Numbered from the stretch's first letter, positions 27,130-36,331 are shown. The stretch is 64,000 nt of DNA from Prevotella sp. (GCA_017548605.1 JAFYZT010000031.1:24091-88090), one strand, 5' to 3'. A program made the numbers and translations. The notes: generated from the sequence alone by a model not told the origin.

Positions 27130-28950
27130 TTACATCCTCTCCGGCACTTCGATGCCCAACAGGCGCATGCCGTTCTTGATGGTCTTGGCCACATTGGCGG
27201 CAAGCACCAGACGGACGGTCTTCTGTTCCAGGGTGTCGGCACCGAGGATGCTATAGTCGTGGTAGAACTGGTTGAACTCCTTGGTCAGTTCATAGCAGTA
27301 GTTAGCCACGCCACTCGGACTGTAGTCCTTGCCTGCCTGTGCCACGGCGGCACCATATTCGGAGAGTTTCTGGATGAGTTGCATCTCCTTCTCGTTGACA
27401 GGCATGTCATCAGCCAATGCTTCAGGCAGTGTCAGCCCTTCCGCCTCCGCCTTGCGCAGGATGCTACGGATTCGTGTGTGCGTATATTGAATGAACGGGC
27501 CCGTGTTGCCGTTGAAATCAATGCTCTCCTCGGGGTTGAATAGCATGTTTTTCCTTGCATCCACCTTAAGGATGAAATATTTCAGGGCACCCATACCCAC
27601 GATACGGGCAATCTCGTTCTTCTCCTCCTCGCTGATGCCCGCCAGTTTGTTCACCTTGTCATCGCTCAGTGTCTTGGCGTCGGCAATCATCGTGGCCACC
27701 AGGTCGTCGGCATCGACCACCGTACCCTCGCGGCTCTTCATCTTGCCGTTGGGCAGTTCCACCATGCCATAGGAGAAATGCACCAGGTCCTTACCCCATT
27801 TGTAACCCAACTTGTCGAGCAACAATGAGAGCACCTGGAAATGGTAGTTCTGCTCGTTACCCACCACATAAATCATCTTGTCGATGGGATAGTCGCGGAA
27901 ACGCATGTCGGCGGTGCCGATGTCCTGCGTCATATATACCGATGTGCCGTCGGAGCGTAACAGCAGCTTATGGTCGAGTCCGTCGGCGGTGAGGTCAGCC
28001 CACACGCTGTTATCCTCCTTGCGGTAGAACAGTCCCTTGGCCAAACCTTCCTCCACCTTCTTCTTACCTTCGAGGTAGGTTTCCGACTCATAGTAAATCT
28101 TGTCGAAAGACACGCCCAGGGCATGGTATGTCTCGTCGAAGCCGGCATACACCCAGTCGTTCATCTTCTTCCACAGCGCACGCACCTCGGGGTCGCCCTG
28201 TTCCCACTTCACCAACATGGCATGAGCCTCCTTGATGAGCGGGGCCTCGTCCTTGGCTTTTTTCTCCGCTGCCTCGGCATCCATGCCCTCGGCCAGGTAT
28301 TGAGCCATGAGCGCCTTCACCTCCTCACGGTAGTGCTTGTCGAAAGCCACGTAATAGTCGCCGATGAGGTGGTCGCCTTTCTTGCCGCTGCTCTCCGGTG
28401 TCTCGCCATTGCCCCACTTGAGCCAGGCCAGCATCGACTTGCAGATATGTATGCCACGGTCGTTCACGATGTTCGTCTTCACCACCTTGTTGCCATTGGC
28501 CGCCATGATCTGTGCCAGTGACCAGCCGAGCAGGTTGTTGCGCACATGACCCAGATGGAGGGGTTTGTTGGTGTTGGGCGACGAATATTCTATCATCACC
28601 AGCGGCGATTCGTCGTTAGCCTGTCGCTCCCCATAGTGAGCATCGGCATGGATATCGTTGAGCAGTCCCACCCATGCGGCGTTGGCCACCACAAGGTTGA
28701 GGAAGCCTTTCACCACATTGTAGGAAGCCACGGCTGGACAATGCTCCACCAGATACTTTCCTATCTCTTCGGCCACGTCCTCCGGTTTCTTACGGGCCAT
28801 CTTCACAAAGGGAAAGACCACCAGGGTGAGGTGTCCTTCAAACTCGCTGCGTGTCTTCTGCAACTGCACCATCTTCTCGGGCACCTGTTGCCCATACAAC
28901 TGTTCCACGGCCTCGAACACCGCCTTGCTTATTGTGGTTTCTATCTTCAT
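27130..28950 (-). CDS. argS: Arginyl-tRNA synthetase
   Basis: A 606-residue class I aminoacyl-tRNA synthetase that charges tRNA-Arg. Visible are the HIGH-type motif EYSSPNTNKPLHLGHVRNNL (near 125-145), the KMSKS-like GKMKSREGTVVDADDL (about 400), and the C-terminal DALR anticodon-binding domain (TGPFIQYTHTRIRSILRKAE). Length and order are normal. The promoter element is at 28989-28996 on the minus strand. Confidence 0.97.
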   Translation of the reverse strand: MKIETTISKAVFEAVEQLYGQQVPEKMVQLQKTRSEFEGHLTLVVFPFVKMARKKPEDVAEEIGKYLVEHCPAVASYNVVKGFLNLVVANAAWVGLLNDIHADAHYGERQANDESPLVMIEYSSPNTNKPLHLGHVRNNLLGWSLAQIMAANGNKVVKTNIVNDRGIHICKSMLAWLKWGNGETPESSGKKGDHLIGDYYVAFDKHYREEVKALMAQYLAEGMDAEAAEKKAKDEAPLIKEAHAMLVKWEQGDPEVRALWKKMNDWVYAGFDETYHALGVSFDKIYYESETYLEGKKKVEEGLAKGLFYRKEDNSVWADLTADGLDHKLLLRSDGTSVYMTQDIGTADMRFRDYPIDKMIYVVGNEQNYHFQVLSLLLDKLGYKWGKDLVHFSYGMVELPNGKMKSREGTVVDADDLVATMIADAKTLSDDKVNKLAGISEEEKNEIARIVGMGALKYFILKVDARKNMLFNPEESIDFNGNTGPFIQYTHTRIRSILRKAEAEGLTLPEALADDMPVNEKEMQLIQKLSEYGAAVAQAGKDYSPSGVANYCYELTKEFNQFYHDYSILGADTLEQKTVRLVLAANVAKTIKNGMRLLGIEVPERM

Positions 28951-28988
28951 AATAACTGGTTTTCTGCTTGTTTGCTACTTTGTGGCTG

Positions 28989-28996
28989 CAAAAGTA
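28989..28996 (-). promoter_or_regulatory. Candidate -7 element of argS
   Basis: CAAAAGTA on the plus strand reads TACTTTTG on the minus strand, about 38 bases before the argS start. Confidence 0.55.
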
Positions 28997-29050
28997 CTGC
29001 AAAATGAAGACAAAACAAAAAGAACAGTTCTTTTTTGTAAGCAGAAACAG

Positions 29051-30196
29051 TTATTTTTTCTTCAGCATTTCTTTCAGACTGCCGTTGGCATCTGCCTCCA
29101 ACAAAGATTCCATTTGGTCGTTCTTGCCCGTTTTTTCACGGTTGGCAACATAATAGGCCAACAACCTCCTGATTACAGAAAGGTAGGCCTCCTCATCGAG
29201 CGTCTTGACTTTGTTCTCAAGACAATACTCTATGGAAGCGGCAAGAAAGGCGGTAACATAGTAAGTTATGTCTGTTTGGGTCTTCATCAACCCCGCCAAC
29301 CTCTCATCTATTACGATAGAGACATCGGCGGAAGTGGTGCTCCATGCCAATAGATAGGAGCTGATGTTCTTGTGCTGGGAGTCATCAACAGTTGTATTGA
29401 GAAGGTATTTTGCACAGGCAAGAGCCTCGGGATTATGCTCGTGGCAACCCTCTACTGTCTCCAAATCTTTGAGGTTGAAACGGTCTTTCGCCTTTTCACG
29501 AAGTTGGGCCAGACGACGATCCAGTTTTTCAACATTCTGACGGTCACCCTTGTCGGTATAGTATAGTTTCAGGTATTCCAACTCGCTGAGATAATCCTCA
29601 GACAACTCTCCATTCTGTTCTTTTATGATGGACAAAGCCCTCAATTGATATTTGATGGCATCATCGAACAATCCAAGATCATGGCAGTATTCGGCACAAT
29701 GAATGAGGATGGCAGCCAAGTCGCCATCGTTCCTCAACAAGTCTTCATACACCTTCAGCGCTTTCTTGCCATTGTCGAGGGCTTGCTCTACCTTTCCGGC
29801 TTTTGCCTGATACAAAGACAGGTTATCGAGGAAGATGGCATAATATTCATTGTCAGTTCCCATGTTATCACCCCATAGTGTAACCGTTTTTTGGGCCACG
29901 GCAATGGTCTCTTCGATTGTCCCCAGTCGATAGAGTATTCTTGACTGCATACCTAAACAGCGGATATAATCCTCATCTTTTTCTCCATTCATCCGTAGTA
30001 GAATCTCTGCTTGGGTGGCATTCAGCCTCCATGCAGCGGCATAATCATTATTGAGAAACCGCTCGGTCGCTGCAGAGTCGAGGAAATGACAATACTCTGT
30101 GTTGAGCATATCGTTGGTAATGGCAAGTGGCTGGTCCTGTGCCAAAGCAACATGAACAGTGAGCCAGCAGCCGAGAATGAACAATAGTCTTTTCAT
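29051..30196 (-). CDS. Exported tetratricopeptide-like repeat protein
   Basis: A 381-residue exported protein. The ATG at 30196 (MKRLLFILGCWLTVHVALAQ) gives a clear signal peptide; an ATG four codons earlier is also possible. Much of the protein is helical with TPR-like pairs, e.g. LDNLSLYQAKAGKVEQALDN, AILIHCAEYCHDLGLFDDAI and LKLYYTDKGDRQNVEKLDR. TPR proteins make protein-protein contacts; the partner is not visible. The C-terminus is lysine rich. It lies downstream of the serpin gene on the same strand with a 122-base gap. Confidence 0.78.
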   Translation of the reverse strand: MKRLLFILGCWLTVHVALAQDQPLAITNDMLNTEYCHFLDSAATERFLNNDYAAAWRLNATQAEILLRMNGEKDEDYIRCLGMQSRILYRLGTIEETIAVAQKTVTLWGDNMGTDNEYYAIFLDNLSLYQAKAGKVEQALDNGKKALKVYEDLLRNDGDLAAILIHCAEYCHDLGLFDDAIKYQLRALSIIKEQNGELSEDYLSELEYLKLYYTDKGDRQNVEKLDRRLAQLREKAKDRFNLKDLETVEGCHEHNPEALACAKYLLNTTVDDSQHKNISSYLLAWSTTSADVSIVIDERLAGLMKTQTDITYYVTAFLAASIEYCLENKVKTLDEEAYLSVIRRLLAYYVANREKTGKNDQMESLLEADANGSLKEMLKKK

Positions 30197-30318
30197 ATCT
30201 TTTTGCATAAGGGTTGATTGGTACTTAACTTTTATTTCTTCTGCAAGCAAGAGGCGAAGAGTTGTATCACGCCATACGCCGTTCCGAGGGCATGGTTGAA
30301 GAATAGTTTGCCTTTTTC

Positions 30319-31584
30319 TCAGGAATCACCCCAAAAAGAACCCATAAAACAATAGTTGCCAAATGGGTCTTGGATAATATAGACAAAAGGATGATCAGCA
30401 TAGAAATATGCTTCAGTCGGATTAATAGCTTCACCCAAAGTGGCAAATGAACTTGAAGTAATGGCACCTGCTCTTGTTCCATCTTCATCAAGAATAACTT
30501 TGGTCTTTTGAATTATCTCTTTAATCTTCATCGGTTTGAATTGAATATTGTTCAATTCGGCATGATTACTGAACACTTTTCCGATTCCCAAGAATGTAAG
30601 ATATTTGTTTGCCGTGAACGTATAGTCAACCTCAAATTTGGGGATTTTGACATAGGTATAATTATAAGACTTCAATTGACTCTTGGCGGAACTGAGTTTC
30701 TCCTCATCAAGGGATTGAAGCATTGATGTAAGGCCATCAATTGTATCTGGTAGGATTATATAGAGTCTGTATCCACCTACATAGGGTATACAAAGCATGG
30801 AGAAGTCGTCTAGTTTCGCATATGAGAAAACTTCCTCTGCATCCGTCATATTCATCATGTTTACTGATGAGCTTATTCCACCCTTAAAAGGTTCCTTTTG
30901 GGTAGACTCTTCATCAAACCTCTGCACCCATCTGCCATTAAAATAATTAGCAACGAACAAGTTTGCCGCCTCATCGTCGTTCTGTTTGACAGGAAAACTG
31001 CTGAGTAATCCCTCTGTCTGGTCTGCACACCATTTGTCAATTTCTTGCTGTTGGGCGCTATCGACATCTCCTTTAAAAATTCCGGCAAAATAGTCGTGTT
31101 CCAAAACCTTCTGAAAGGAAGGATTTATTTTTATATGTTTTCCCACCTGAAATAGCGTGGCTGTCCGCATATATGATGAGGGCTTTGCTTGGCCTATCAT
31201 AAATCTTCGACAAAGTTTATTGATGCTATCGATGTTGGTCGTGTCAACGTTCAGAGCATTGCAGATTTCTTGTCGGGTCAGGCCTGATGCGCCATTATTG
31301 ATGATGTTCAAAGAATAGAACATTCCTATTGTTGAGACAAAGATATTCTTTTCTCCCTCATCCTCTGCAATCTCCTTAAAAAACTTGATAGAGAAGTCAT
31401 TGCCATTGCTTACTAAAATCCGTTCCTCATCTATTAATCCATAGTGTTCTTGCGTCTCTGCAGCTAATTCCACTACTGATTCCACTACTGATTCTACTAC
31501 TGACTTTTGCTGAGATACCTTGCAACCTGTCAAAACGGATAGAAGATAGAATGGATAGAAGAAAAAGGCCATGTTCTTTTTCAT
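30319..31584 (-). CDS. Serpin (serine protease inhibitor), lipoprotein form
   Basis: A 421-residue predicted lipoprotein (signal with LLSVLTGCKVS). Serpin hallmarks are NIFVSTIGMFYSLNIINNGA (about 65), FVANYFNGRWVQRFD (about 210), the hinge VILDEDGTRAGAITSSSF (about 375) and the end HPFVYIIQDPFGNYCFMGSF. The hinge is rich in small residues, as in inhibitory serpins, so the reactive loop can probably insert. Serpins trap serine or cysteine proteases by a suicide mechanism. On the outer surface it could protect the cell or its proteins from its own secreted protease (9947-12154) or from host enzymes; that is inference. A tandem 12-base repeat encodes VVESVVESVVE just after the lipobox. Confidence 0.92.
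   Translation of the reverse strand: MKKNMAFFFYPFYLLSVLTGCKVSQQKSVVESVVESVVELAAETQEHYGLIDEERILVSNGNDFSIKFFKEIAEDEGEKNIFVSTIGMFYSLNIINNGASGLTRQEICNALNVDTTNIDSINKLCRRFMIGQAKPSSYMRTATLFQVGKHIKINPSFQKVLEHDYFAGIFKGDVDSAQQQEIDKWCADQTEGLLSSFPVKQNDDEAANLFVANYFNGRWVQRFDEESTQKEPFKGGISSSVNMMNMTDAEEVFSYAKLDDFSMLCIPYVGGYRLYIILPDTIDGLTSMLQSLDEEKLSSAKSQLKSYNYTYVKIPKFEVDYTFTANKYLTFLGIGKVFSNHAELNNIQFKPMKIKEIIQKTKVILDEDGTRAGAITSSSFATLGEAINPTEAYFYADHPFVYIIQDPFGNYCFMGSFWGDS
31474..31509. repeat. Three tandem 12-base units within the serpin gene
   Basis: CCACTACTGATT-type units repeated three times encode Val-Val-Glu-Ser steps in the linker between the lipid anchor and the serpin body. Changes in copy number would stay in frame. 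Confidence 0.75.
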
Positions 31585-31649
31585 AGTTTCGTTAGTTTTA
31601 AATACGGCACAAGTGGTCGAACCATTTTAAGTCATCACATTTTCGAATG

Positions 31650-31657
31650 CAAAAATA
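31650..31657 (-). promoter_or_regulatory. Candidate -7 element of the serpin gene
   Basis: CAAAAATA on the plus strand reads TATTTTTG on the minus strand, about 66 bases before the start. Confidence 0.5.
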
Positions 31658-31718
31658 AAGAATAATATTGATTATCCCCAAAAAAGGTTGAACATCCTTT
31701 TCTTCCCATCTCTTTTTT

Positions 31719-32348
31719 TCAAGGAACGATAATCTTCTTGCTGTTATTGCCTGTTTTTACGATATAGGTGCCGGATGGGAGGGAAAGACCCTCCTGGAAT
31801 CCTTCATAACGTTTGATGCCTTGCAGGTCGTAAACGATAATCTGCGGGTCTGCTGAAGGCATCTCGTTAAGGGAGGTGGGGGATGGTTCTGTTGTTGCAG
31901 GCGCATTTTCTGGTTTGACGGATGATGGGGGCTCCTCTGACATGAAACGGATAGGTATATAGTATTTACAACGAGCCGCTTCACCATTGTATTTTCCGGG
32001 TATCCATTTAGGCATGGAGGCGACCACTCGTAATGCTTCAGCATCAAAGGCTGGGTCCAGACTTCTCACCACCTTGGCCTCGGTGATACTACCGTCTTTC
32101 TCCACCACAAAACTGACGACTACCCTGCCCTGAATACAATCCTCTTCATGGCCAAGCGGCCAATGAATGTTTTCTTTCAGGTAATCAAGCAAGGCATACA
32201 TACCACCAGGAAACGAAGGCTGCTGTTCATAGTCACAGAAAATAATACATTTCTGGGTATCCTTGTTTTTGATACTGTCGTTTTCTTGTGCTGCCGCAAA
32301 ATTCCAACTCAGGGCGAACAGACAACTGATCATCATTATTTTTTTCAT
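31719..32348 (-). CDS. Exported TonB C-terminal domain protein with a sorting-like tail
   Basis: A 209-residue protein with a cleavable signal (MKKIMMISCLFALSWNFAAA). Residues about 45-135 match the TonB C-terminal domain (FPGGMYALLDYLKENIHWP, GRVVVSFVVEKDGSITEAKV, FDAEALRVVASMPKWIPGK). TonB normally passes energy to outer-membrane receptors and needs a membrane anchor, which is absent here. The linker 137-165 is Pro/Thr/Ser rich. The end IIVYDLQGIKRYEG then LPSGTYIVKTGNNSKKIIVP looks like a type IX sorting tail. It is probably an exported or surface protein that uses the TonB_C fold for another purpose. It is divergent from the GH105 gene. Confidence 0.82.
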   Translation of the reverse strand: MKKIMMISCLFALSWNFAAAQENDSIKNKDTQKCIIFCDYEQQPSFPGGMYALLDYLKENIHWPLGHEEDCIQGRVVVSFVVEKDGSITEAKVVRSLDPAFDAEALRVVASMPKWIPGKYNGEAARCKYYIPIRFMSEEPPSSVKPENAPATTEPSPTSLNEMPSADPQIIVYDLQGIKRYEGFQEGLSLPSGTYIVKTGNNSKKIIVP

Positions 32349-32408
32349 GTCTTTTTTATTGATAAGGGTTGATAATGTTTTCTTCTTTCAACGTTCGTTT
32401 TTCTTTTG

Positions 32409-32416
32409 CAAAGATA
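32409..32416 (-). promoter_or_regulatory. Candidate -7 element of the TonB-domain gene
   Basis: CAAAGATA on the plus strand reads TATCTTTG on the minus strand, about 61 bases before the start. The 388-base gap 32349-32736 holds two divergent promoters and no gene. Confidence 0.55.
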
Positions 32417-32601
32417 ATCCGACAATTACTGTTTTGCAATACCCACTCGGATATTGACACAAACGATTTACATAACCGTCTGTAATTCAGCCTGTTGAAA
32501 AAAGCGAACATCCATTCTTGACACAGAATAGAAGTCGGGCTTGATTGTCTTTTCGTTATTTTTCTAATAATAATTTTTTGAAAATTAATACTCCTACGTA
32601 T

Positions 32602-32632
32602 TTGGAAATATCAAAAAACACTGTATCTTTGC
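32602..32632 (+). promoter_or_regulatory. Promoter of the GH105 gene
   Basis: TTTG at 32602-32605, 19 bases, then TATCTTTG at 32625-32632. This is a full Bacteroidetes promoter, about 105 bases before the start at 32737. Confidence 0.75.
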
Positions 32633-32736
32633 TCCTATGTTATAACAGAAGAATAATCATGGCAAATATCGGAACTCGCCACGCCAGATAAGTGGTGATG
32701 CCTTATCTATTATCCAAACTTCTAAACGACCTAAAC

Positions 32737-34002
32737 ATGAAAAGAATCATTAACGTCATACTTGTCTTATGTGCCGTCGTCGTTCAGGCACAGGCACAAG
32801 AGCGCGATCCGCGCATCGACTCCACCCTACGACTCATTGAACGTGTGAACACCATTTGGCAGAGTACCCATTCGCCTGAGGTGCGTGCCTTCTGGGACGA
32901 GGCAGCCTACCACACGGGGAACGTGGAGGCATATCTTCTCTTGAGCAAGGAACCCGGTTACGAAGAGAAAGCACAGAAGATGCTCAATTTCTCGCGTATC
33001 TGGGCAGAGCACAATCGTTTCCAAGGTGCCACCGAACCCGACACCGCCAAGTGGGAATACAAGACGTATGGCGAAGACCAACAACATGTGCTCTTCGCCG
33101 ATTGGCAGACCTGTTTCCAAGTCTATCTCGACCTGTACCGTATCGATGAGGATTCGGCCAGGGAAGCCCGGGCCAAGATGTACCAACATGCTGCAGAACA
33201 CGGCATACATGTCGACCTGCCCGAGCCGAAGCATTACTGGTTTGCCAACCGTGCGTGGGAGGTGATGGGCTATATGGTGAGCCATCCCGCACACGACTAC
33301 TGGTGGTGGGCCGACGCACTGTATATGGCCATGCCGGTGATGACAAAAATGCATAAACTGAGCTACCGCGACATCTATCTTGACAAGCTCTATGAGAACC
33401 TGCTCTATACCGACAGTATCATGTACGACGAAGAGACGGGACTCTATTTCCGCGACGGCAAATATGTCTATCCCAAGCACAAGACGGCCTCGGGGAAGAA
33501 AGATTTCTGGGCACGTGGCGACGGATGGGTACTTGCCGGACTGGCCAAGGTGCTGCAAGACGTGCCTAAGGGTTGGGAGCACTACGATTTCTTCAAGGAG
33601 AAGTTCCAGCGAATGGCTAAGGCGGTGGCGGAGCTGCAACAGCCCGAGGGCTACTGGACACGCTCGATGATGGACCCTGACCAGGCTCCCGGTCCAGAGA
33701 CCAGCGGCACGGCATTCTTCACCTACGGCATCCTCTGGGGCATCAACCATTGGCTGCTCGACAAAGAGGAGTTTGAACCTGTGGTGGAACGGGCATGGCG
33801 ATATCTCAGCGAGACGGCCGTGCAAGCCGATGGCACCGTGGGCTACGTGCAACCCATCGGTGAACGGGCCTTCCCCGGACAACAGGTGGACGGTCATTCC
33901 ACAGCCAACTTCGGAACAGGTGCCTTCCTGCTTGCCGCCAGTGAATATGTGAGATTCCTCAAAGGAGCCTGGAAAAAGCCTGAGAGAAGAAGGAGGAGAT
34001 GA
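32737..34002 (+). CDS. GH105/GH88-like unsaturated glucuronyl or rhamnogalacturonyl hydrolase, exported
   Basis: A 421-residue exported protein. The ATG at 32737 (MKRIINVILVLCAVVVQAQA) begins a signal peptide; the 15-codon extension is not protein-like. The (alpha/alpha)6 barrel signatures are WWWADALYMAMPVM, DEETGLYFRDGKYVYP, the typical FWARGDGWVLAGLAKVL and GTAFFTYGILWGIN. GH105 enzymes remove unsaturated uronic acid from oligosaccharides made by pectin or related lyases. The exact substrate is unknown, and no lyase gene is in the window. The umuD start follows only 3 bases after its stop. Confidence 0.88.
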   Translation: MKRIINVILVLCAVVVQAQAQERDPRIDSTLRLIERVNTIWQSTHSPEVRAFWDEAAYHTGNVEAYLLLSKEPGYEEKAQKMLNFSRIWAEHNRFQGATEPDTAKWEYKTYGEDQQHVLFADWQTCFQVYLDLYRIDEDSAREARAKMYQHAAEHGIHVDLPEPKHYWFANRAWEVMGYMVSHPAHDYWWWADALYMAMPVMTKMHKLSYRDIYLDKLYENLLYTDSIMYDEETGLYFRDGKYVYPKHKTASGKKDFWARGDGWVLAGLAKVLQDVPKGWEHYDFFKEKFQRMAKAVAELQQPEGYWTRSMMDPDQAPGPETSGTAFFTYGILWGINHWLLDKEEFEPVVERAWRYLSETAVQADGTVGYVQPIGERAFPGQQVDGHSTANFGTGAFLLAASEYVRFLKGAWKKPERRRRR

Positions 34003-34005
34003 GAA

Positions 34006-34446
34006 ATGTCTAAAATCCATATACTGAATAGCGAGTTCGGCGAGCGGCAGCCCCTGCAGTTCTCACCGGGCATCAAGGCGGGATTCCCCTCGCCCGCTGA
34101 CGACTACCGACACGACACGCTCGACTTCAACCGCGACTTCATACGTCATCCCGAAGCGACGTTCTACGGACGCGTGGACGGCGACTCGATGATTGAGGCG
34201 GGCATCAGCGACGGTGACATCGCCGTCATCGACCGTTCCCTCGAACCGCATCACGGCGACATCGTGGTGGCCTTCGTCAACGAGGAGTTCACCATCAAAC
34301 AGCTTGACCTCAGCCATAAGGAAGAGGGATATGTCCTGCTCCGCCCCGCCAACCGACGTTACCAACCGATACATATCGATGCCGGCGACGACTTCGAGGT
34401 GTGGGGTGTGGTGGTGTGGACCATCAAAAACTGGCGTAAGCCATAA
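34006..34446 (+). CDS. umuD: UmuD-like S24 family protease subunit of DNA polymerase V
   Basis: A 146-residue protein of the LexA/UmuD family. The catalytic Ser is in GRVDGDSMIEAGI (about 62) and the catalytic Lys in EEFTIKQL (about 98), the spacing expected for self-cleavage. SPADDYRHDTLDFNRDF near residue 27 is typical of UmuD; the usual Cys/Ala-Gly cleavage site is less clear here (IKAGFPSP at 23 is a candidate). Cleaved UmuD dimers join UmuC to form an error-prone polymerase after DNA damage. It forms an operon with umuC (4 bases apart). Confidence 0.93.
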   Translation: MSKIHILNSEFGERQPLQFSPGIKAGFPSPADDYRHDTLDFNRDFIRHPEATFYGRVDGDSMIEAGISDGDIAVIDRSLEPHHGDIVVAFVNEEFTIKQLDLSHKEEGYVLLRPANRRYQPIHIDAGDDFEVWGVVVWTIKNWRKP

Positions 34447-34450
34447 AGCC

Positions 34451-35740
34451 ATGTACGGCATCGTAGACTGCGACAACTGTTATGTATCCTGCGAGCGGGT
34501 GTTCCGACCCGACCTCAACGGTAAGCCCGTGGTGGTGCTCAGCAACAACGACGGGTGCGTGGTGGCGCGTTCCAACGAAGCCAAACAGATAGGTGTGAAA
34601 GAAGGAACGCCCTACTACCAGTTGGCGCAGCTCTTCCCCAACCAGAAGTTTGCCGTGTTCTCATCGAACTATGAGCTGTATGGAGAACTGACGGGGCGCG
34701 TGGTGGACATCATCCGGAAGGAGGTACCCGCCTATTTCCGCTATTCCATCGATGAGTGCTTCATCTACCTCGACGGCATGGAACACCTCGACCTGAAGGC
34801 ATGGGGCGAACAGCTGTACCACACCATACGCCGCTCGGTGGGCGTGCCCGTGAGCATCGGACTGGCACCTACAAAGACACTGGCGAAGATGGCGAGCTAC
34901 TTCGCCAAGCACTACCCCGGCTACCGCCACTGCTGTCTCATCGACACGCCGGAGAAACGCAACAAGGCACTGCGCCTTTATCCCGTCGGCAAGGTATGGG
35001 GCATCGGTCGCCGCTATGCGGCACGTCTGGAAGCCATGGGCATCAAGACGGCCTACGACTTCGCCCATCACCATGGCGACTGGGTGCGGGCCACATTCAA
35101 TAACATCGTCATCTACCGCACCTGGGCGGAACTTAATGGCGAGGACTGTGTGCCCAACGAACAACTGACGAAGAAAAAGAGCATCTGCACGAGCAGGAGC
35201 ATCAATGGCATGGTCGATGACATTGAGACGCTGCGCACCCATGTGGCAAACTATGCCGCGCGATGTGCCGAGAAACTACGCCGACAGGAAACGGCAGCAT
35301 CCATCGTGAGCGTGTTCATCCACACCAACCCGTTCCGCGAAGACCTGCCACAGTATTACAATTTCCATGAGACGCGGCTGTTGACACCTTCGAATGCCAC
35401 CAGCGTCATCGTCGAGGCGGCACACCAAGCCCTACAACAGATATACCGGCCGCATTACCGCTACAAAAAGGCAGGGGTCATCGTCATGGATATCGGCAGC
35501 AATGTGCAGACGAATTTCCTCGACTTCGATGCCGACCGTTTCCAGAAACTCAAACAACTGGATACCGTCGTCGACCGCATCAATAAGATACATGGCACGG
35601 AGACCATCGTGCTCGGTGCACAACAATACACCCGTCAAGGTGGCAAGGGCAAGGCCGAGGTGTTTGCCAACGCCATCAAGCACGACTTTCGAAGCCCCAA
35701 CCCCACCACCCGGTGGAGTGATATTATTCGGTTGAAATGA
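34451..35740 (+). CDS. umuC: UmuC-like Y-family DNA polymerase
   Basis: A 429-residue translesion polymerase. The start at 34451 (MYGIVDCDNCYVSCERVF) carries the first metal-binding Asp; the longer frame back to 34193 overlaps umuD in another frame. YSIDECFIYLDG (about 100) holds the catalytic Asp-Glu, VVARSNEAKQIGVKEGTPYYQ the fingers, and GIGRRYAARLEAMGI the helix-hairpin-helix. The C-terminal UmuC domain ends in DFRSPNPTTRWSDII. With UmuD it copies damaged DNA as part of the SOS response. No LexA box was recognised upstream because the pair directly follows GH105. Confidence 0.95.
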   Translation: MYGIVDCDNCYVSCERVFRPDLNGKPVVVLSNNDGCVVARSNEAKQIGVKEGTPYYQLAQLFPNQKFAVFSSNYELYGELTGRVVDIIRKEVPAYFRYSIDECFIYLDGMEHLDLKAWGEQLYHTIRRSVGVPVSIGLAPTKTLAKMASYFAKHYPGYRHCCLIDTPEKRNKALRLYPVGKVWGIGRRYAARLEAMGIKTAYDFAHHHGDWVRATFNNIVIYRTWAELNGEDCVPNEQLTKKKSICTSRSINGMVDDIETLRTHVANYAARCAEKLRRQETAASIVSVFIHTNPFREDLPQYYNFHETRLLTPSNATSVIVEAAHQALQQIYRPHYRYKKAGVIVMDIGSNVQTNFLDFDADRFQKLKQLDTVVDRINKIHGTETIVLGAQQYTRQGGKGKAEVFANAIKHDFRSPNPTTRWSDIIRLK

Positions 35741-35744
35741 ATGA

Positions 35745-36000
35745 AAGGTAAAAGGGTAAAAAAGTAAAAAGGGAAATAAAAAAGGAAGTAATAGAAGGAA
35801 GTAATAGAAGGAAGTAAAAGGGGAAGTAAAGCACTTCGTGCAGGACATTAGCCTGAGAATGAGTATTGTCCATTTTAACTCCCATGAGCGAAGCGAATTA
35901 ACTTCAATTTTAACTCCCAATTTAACTCCCAATCACCAGAGTAATGTCCATTTTAACTTCCATGAGCGAAGCGAATTAACTCCCACTTTAACTCCCTATT
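35745..36000. repeat. Intergenic repeat block after umuC
   Basis: AAGTAAAAGGG-type words (35745-35830) are followed by two near-identical copies of ATGAGCGAAGCGAATTAACT flanked by TTTTAACTCCC words (35878-35990). They include the phrase GTAATGTCCATTTTAAC, also seen near 22140. No gene is present. Confidence 0.7.
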
Positions 36001-36025
36001 ATATAAATTTATAAACAACACCATC

Positions 36026-36331
36026 ATGAAAAAAACAATTATCATTGCCGTGACATTGGTCATTGCCTGCATTACTTTCCAGGCATGCGGAAAGAAAGTA
36101 TCTGTTGATAAACTGAAGGCCCAAATCAAGGAAGCCATGCTCGAAGAGGCGCGTGATGAGGGCAGCACTCTCGTCATCACAGAGATGACCCTCAACGAAG
36201 ATGGCAAAGGCAACTACAAAGGCGTTGCCCGTGGCACGAAAAACGACAGTGTGAAAGTAACCTATAACGTTTCTGCTGATGATCAAGGCGACGAATTCGA
36301 CGTCGACTGGGACTTAGCGGGAGACGATTAA
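36026..36331 (+). CDS. Small lipoprotein of unknown function (101 aa)
   Basis: MKKTIIIAVTLVIACITFQA then the lipobox Cys (QACGKK). The mature part is about 80 residues, beginning with a charged helix (VDKLKAQIKEAMLEEARDEG), then beta strands (VITEMTLNEDGKGNYKGVA), and an acidic end (DEFDVDWDLAGDD). It may adopt a small alpha/beta fold like other short Bacteroidales lipoproteins. The function is unknown. It is followed by a hairpin at 36410-36457. Confidence 0.82.
   Translation: MKKTIIIAVTLVIACITFQACGKKVSVDKLKAQIKEAMLEEARDEGSTLVITEMTLNEDGKGNYKGVARGTKNDSVKVTYNVSADDQGDEFDVDWDLAGDD

Noticed and set aside
32827-34020. 397-residue minus-strand frame opposite GH105
   Set aside because: Antisense shadow in GC-rich codons; the plus strand has a signal peptide, promoter and GH105 motifs.
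34193-34450. N-terminal extension of umuC
   Set aside because: It overlaps umuD in another frame; the conserved UmuC start MYGIVDCDNCYVSCERVF is at 34451.
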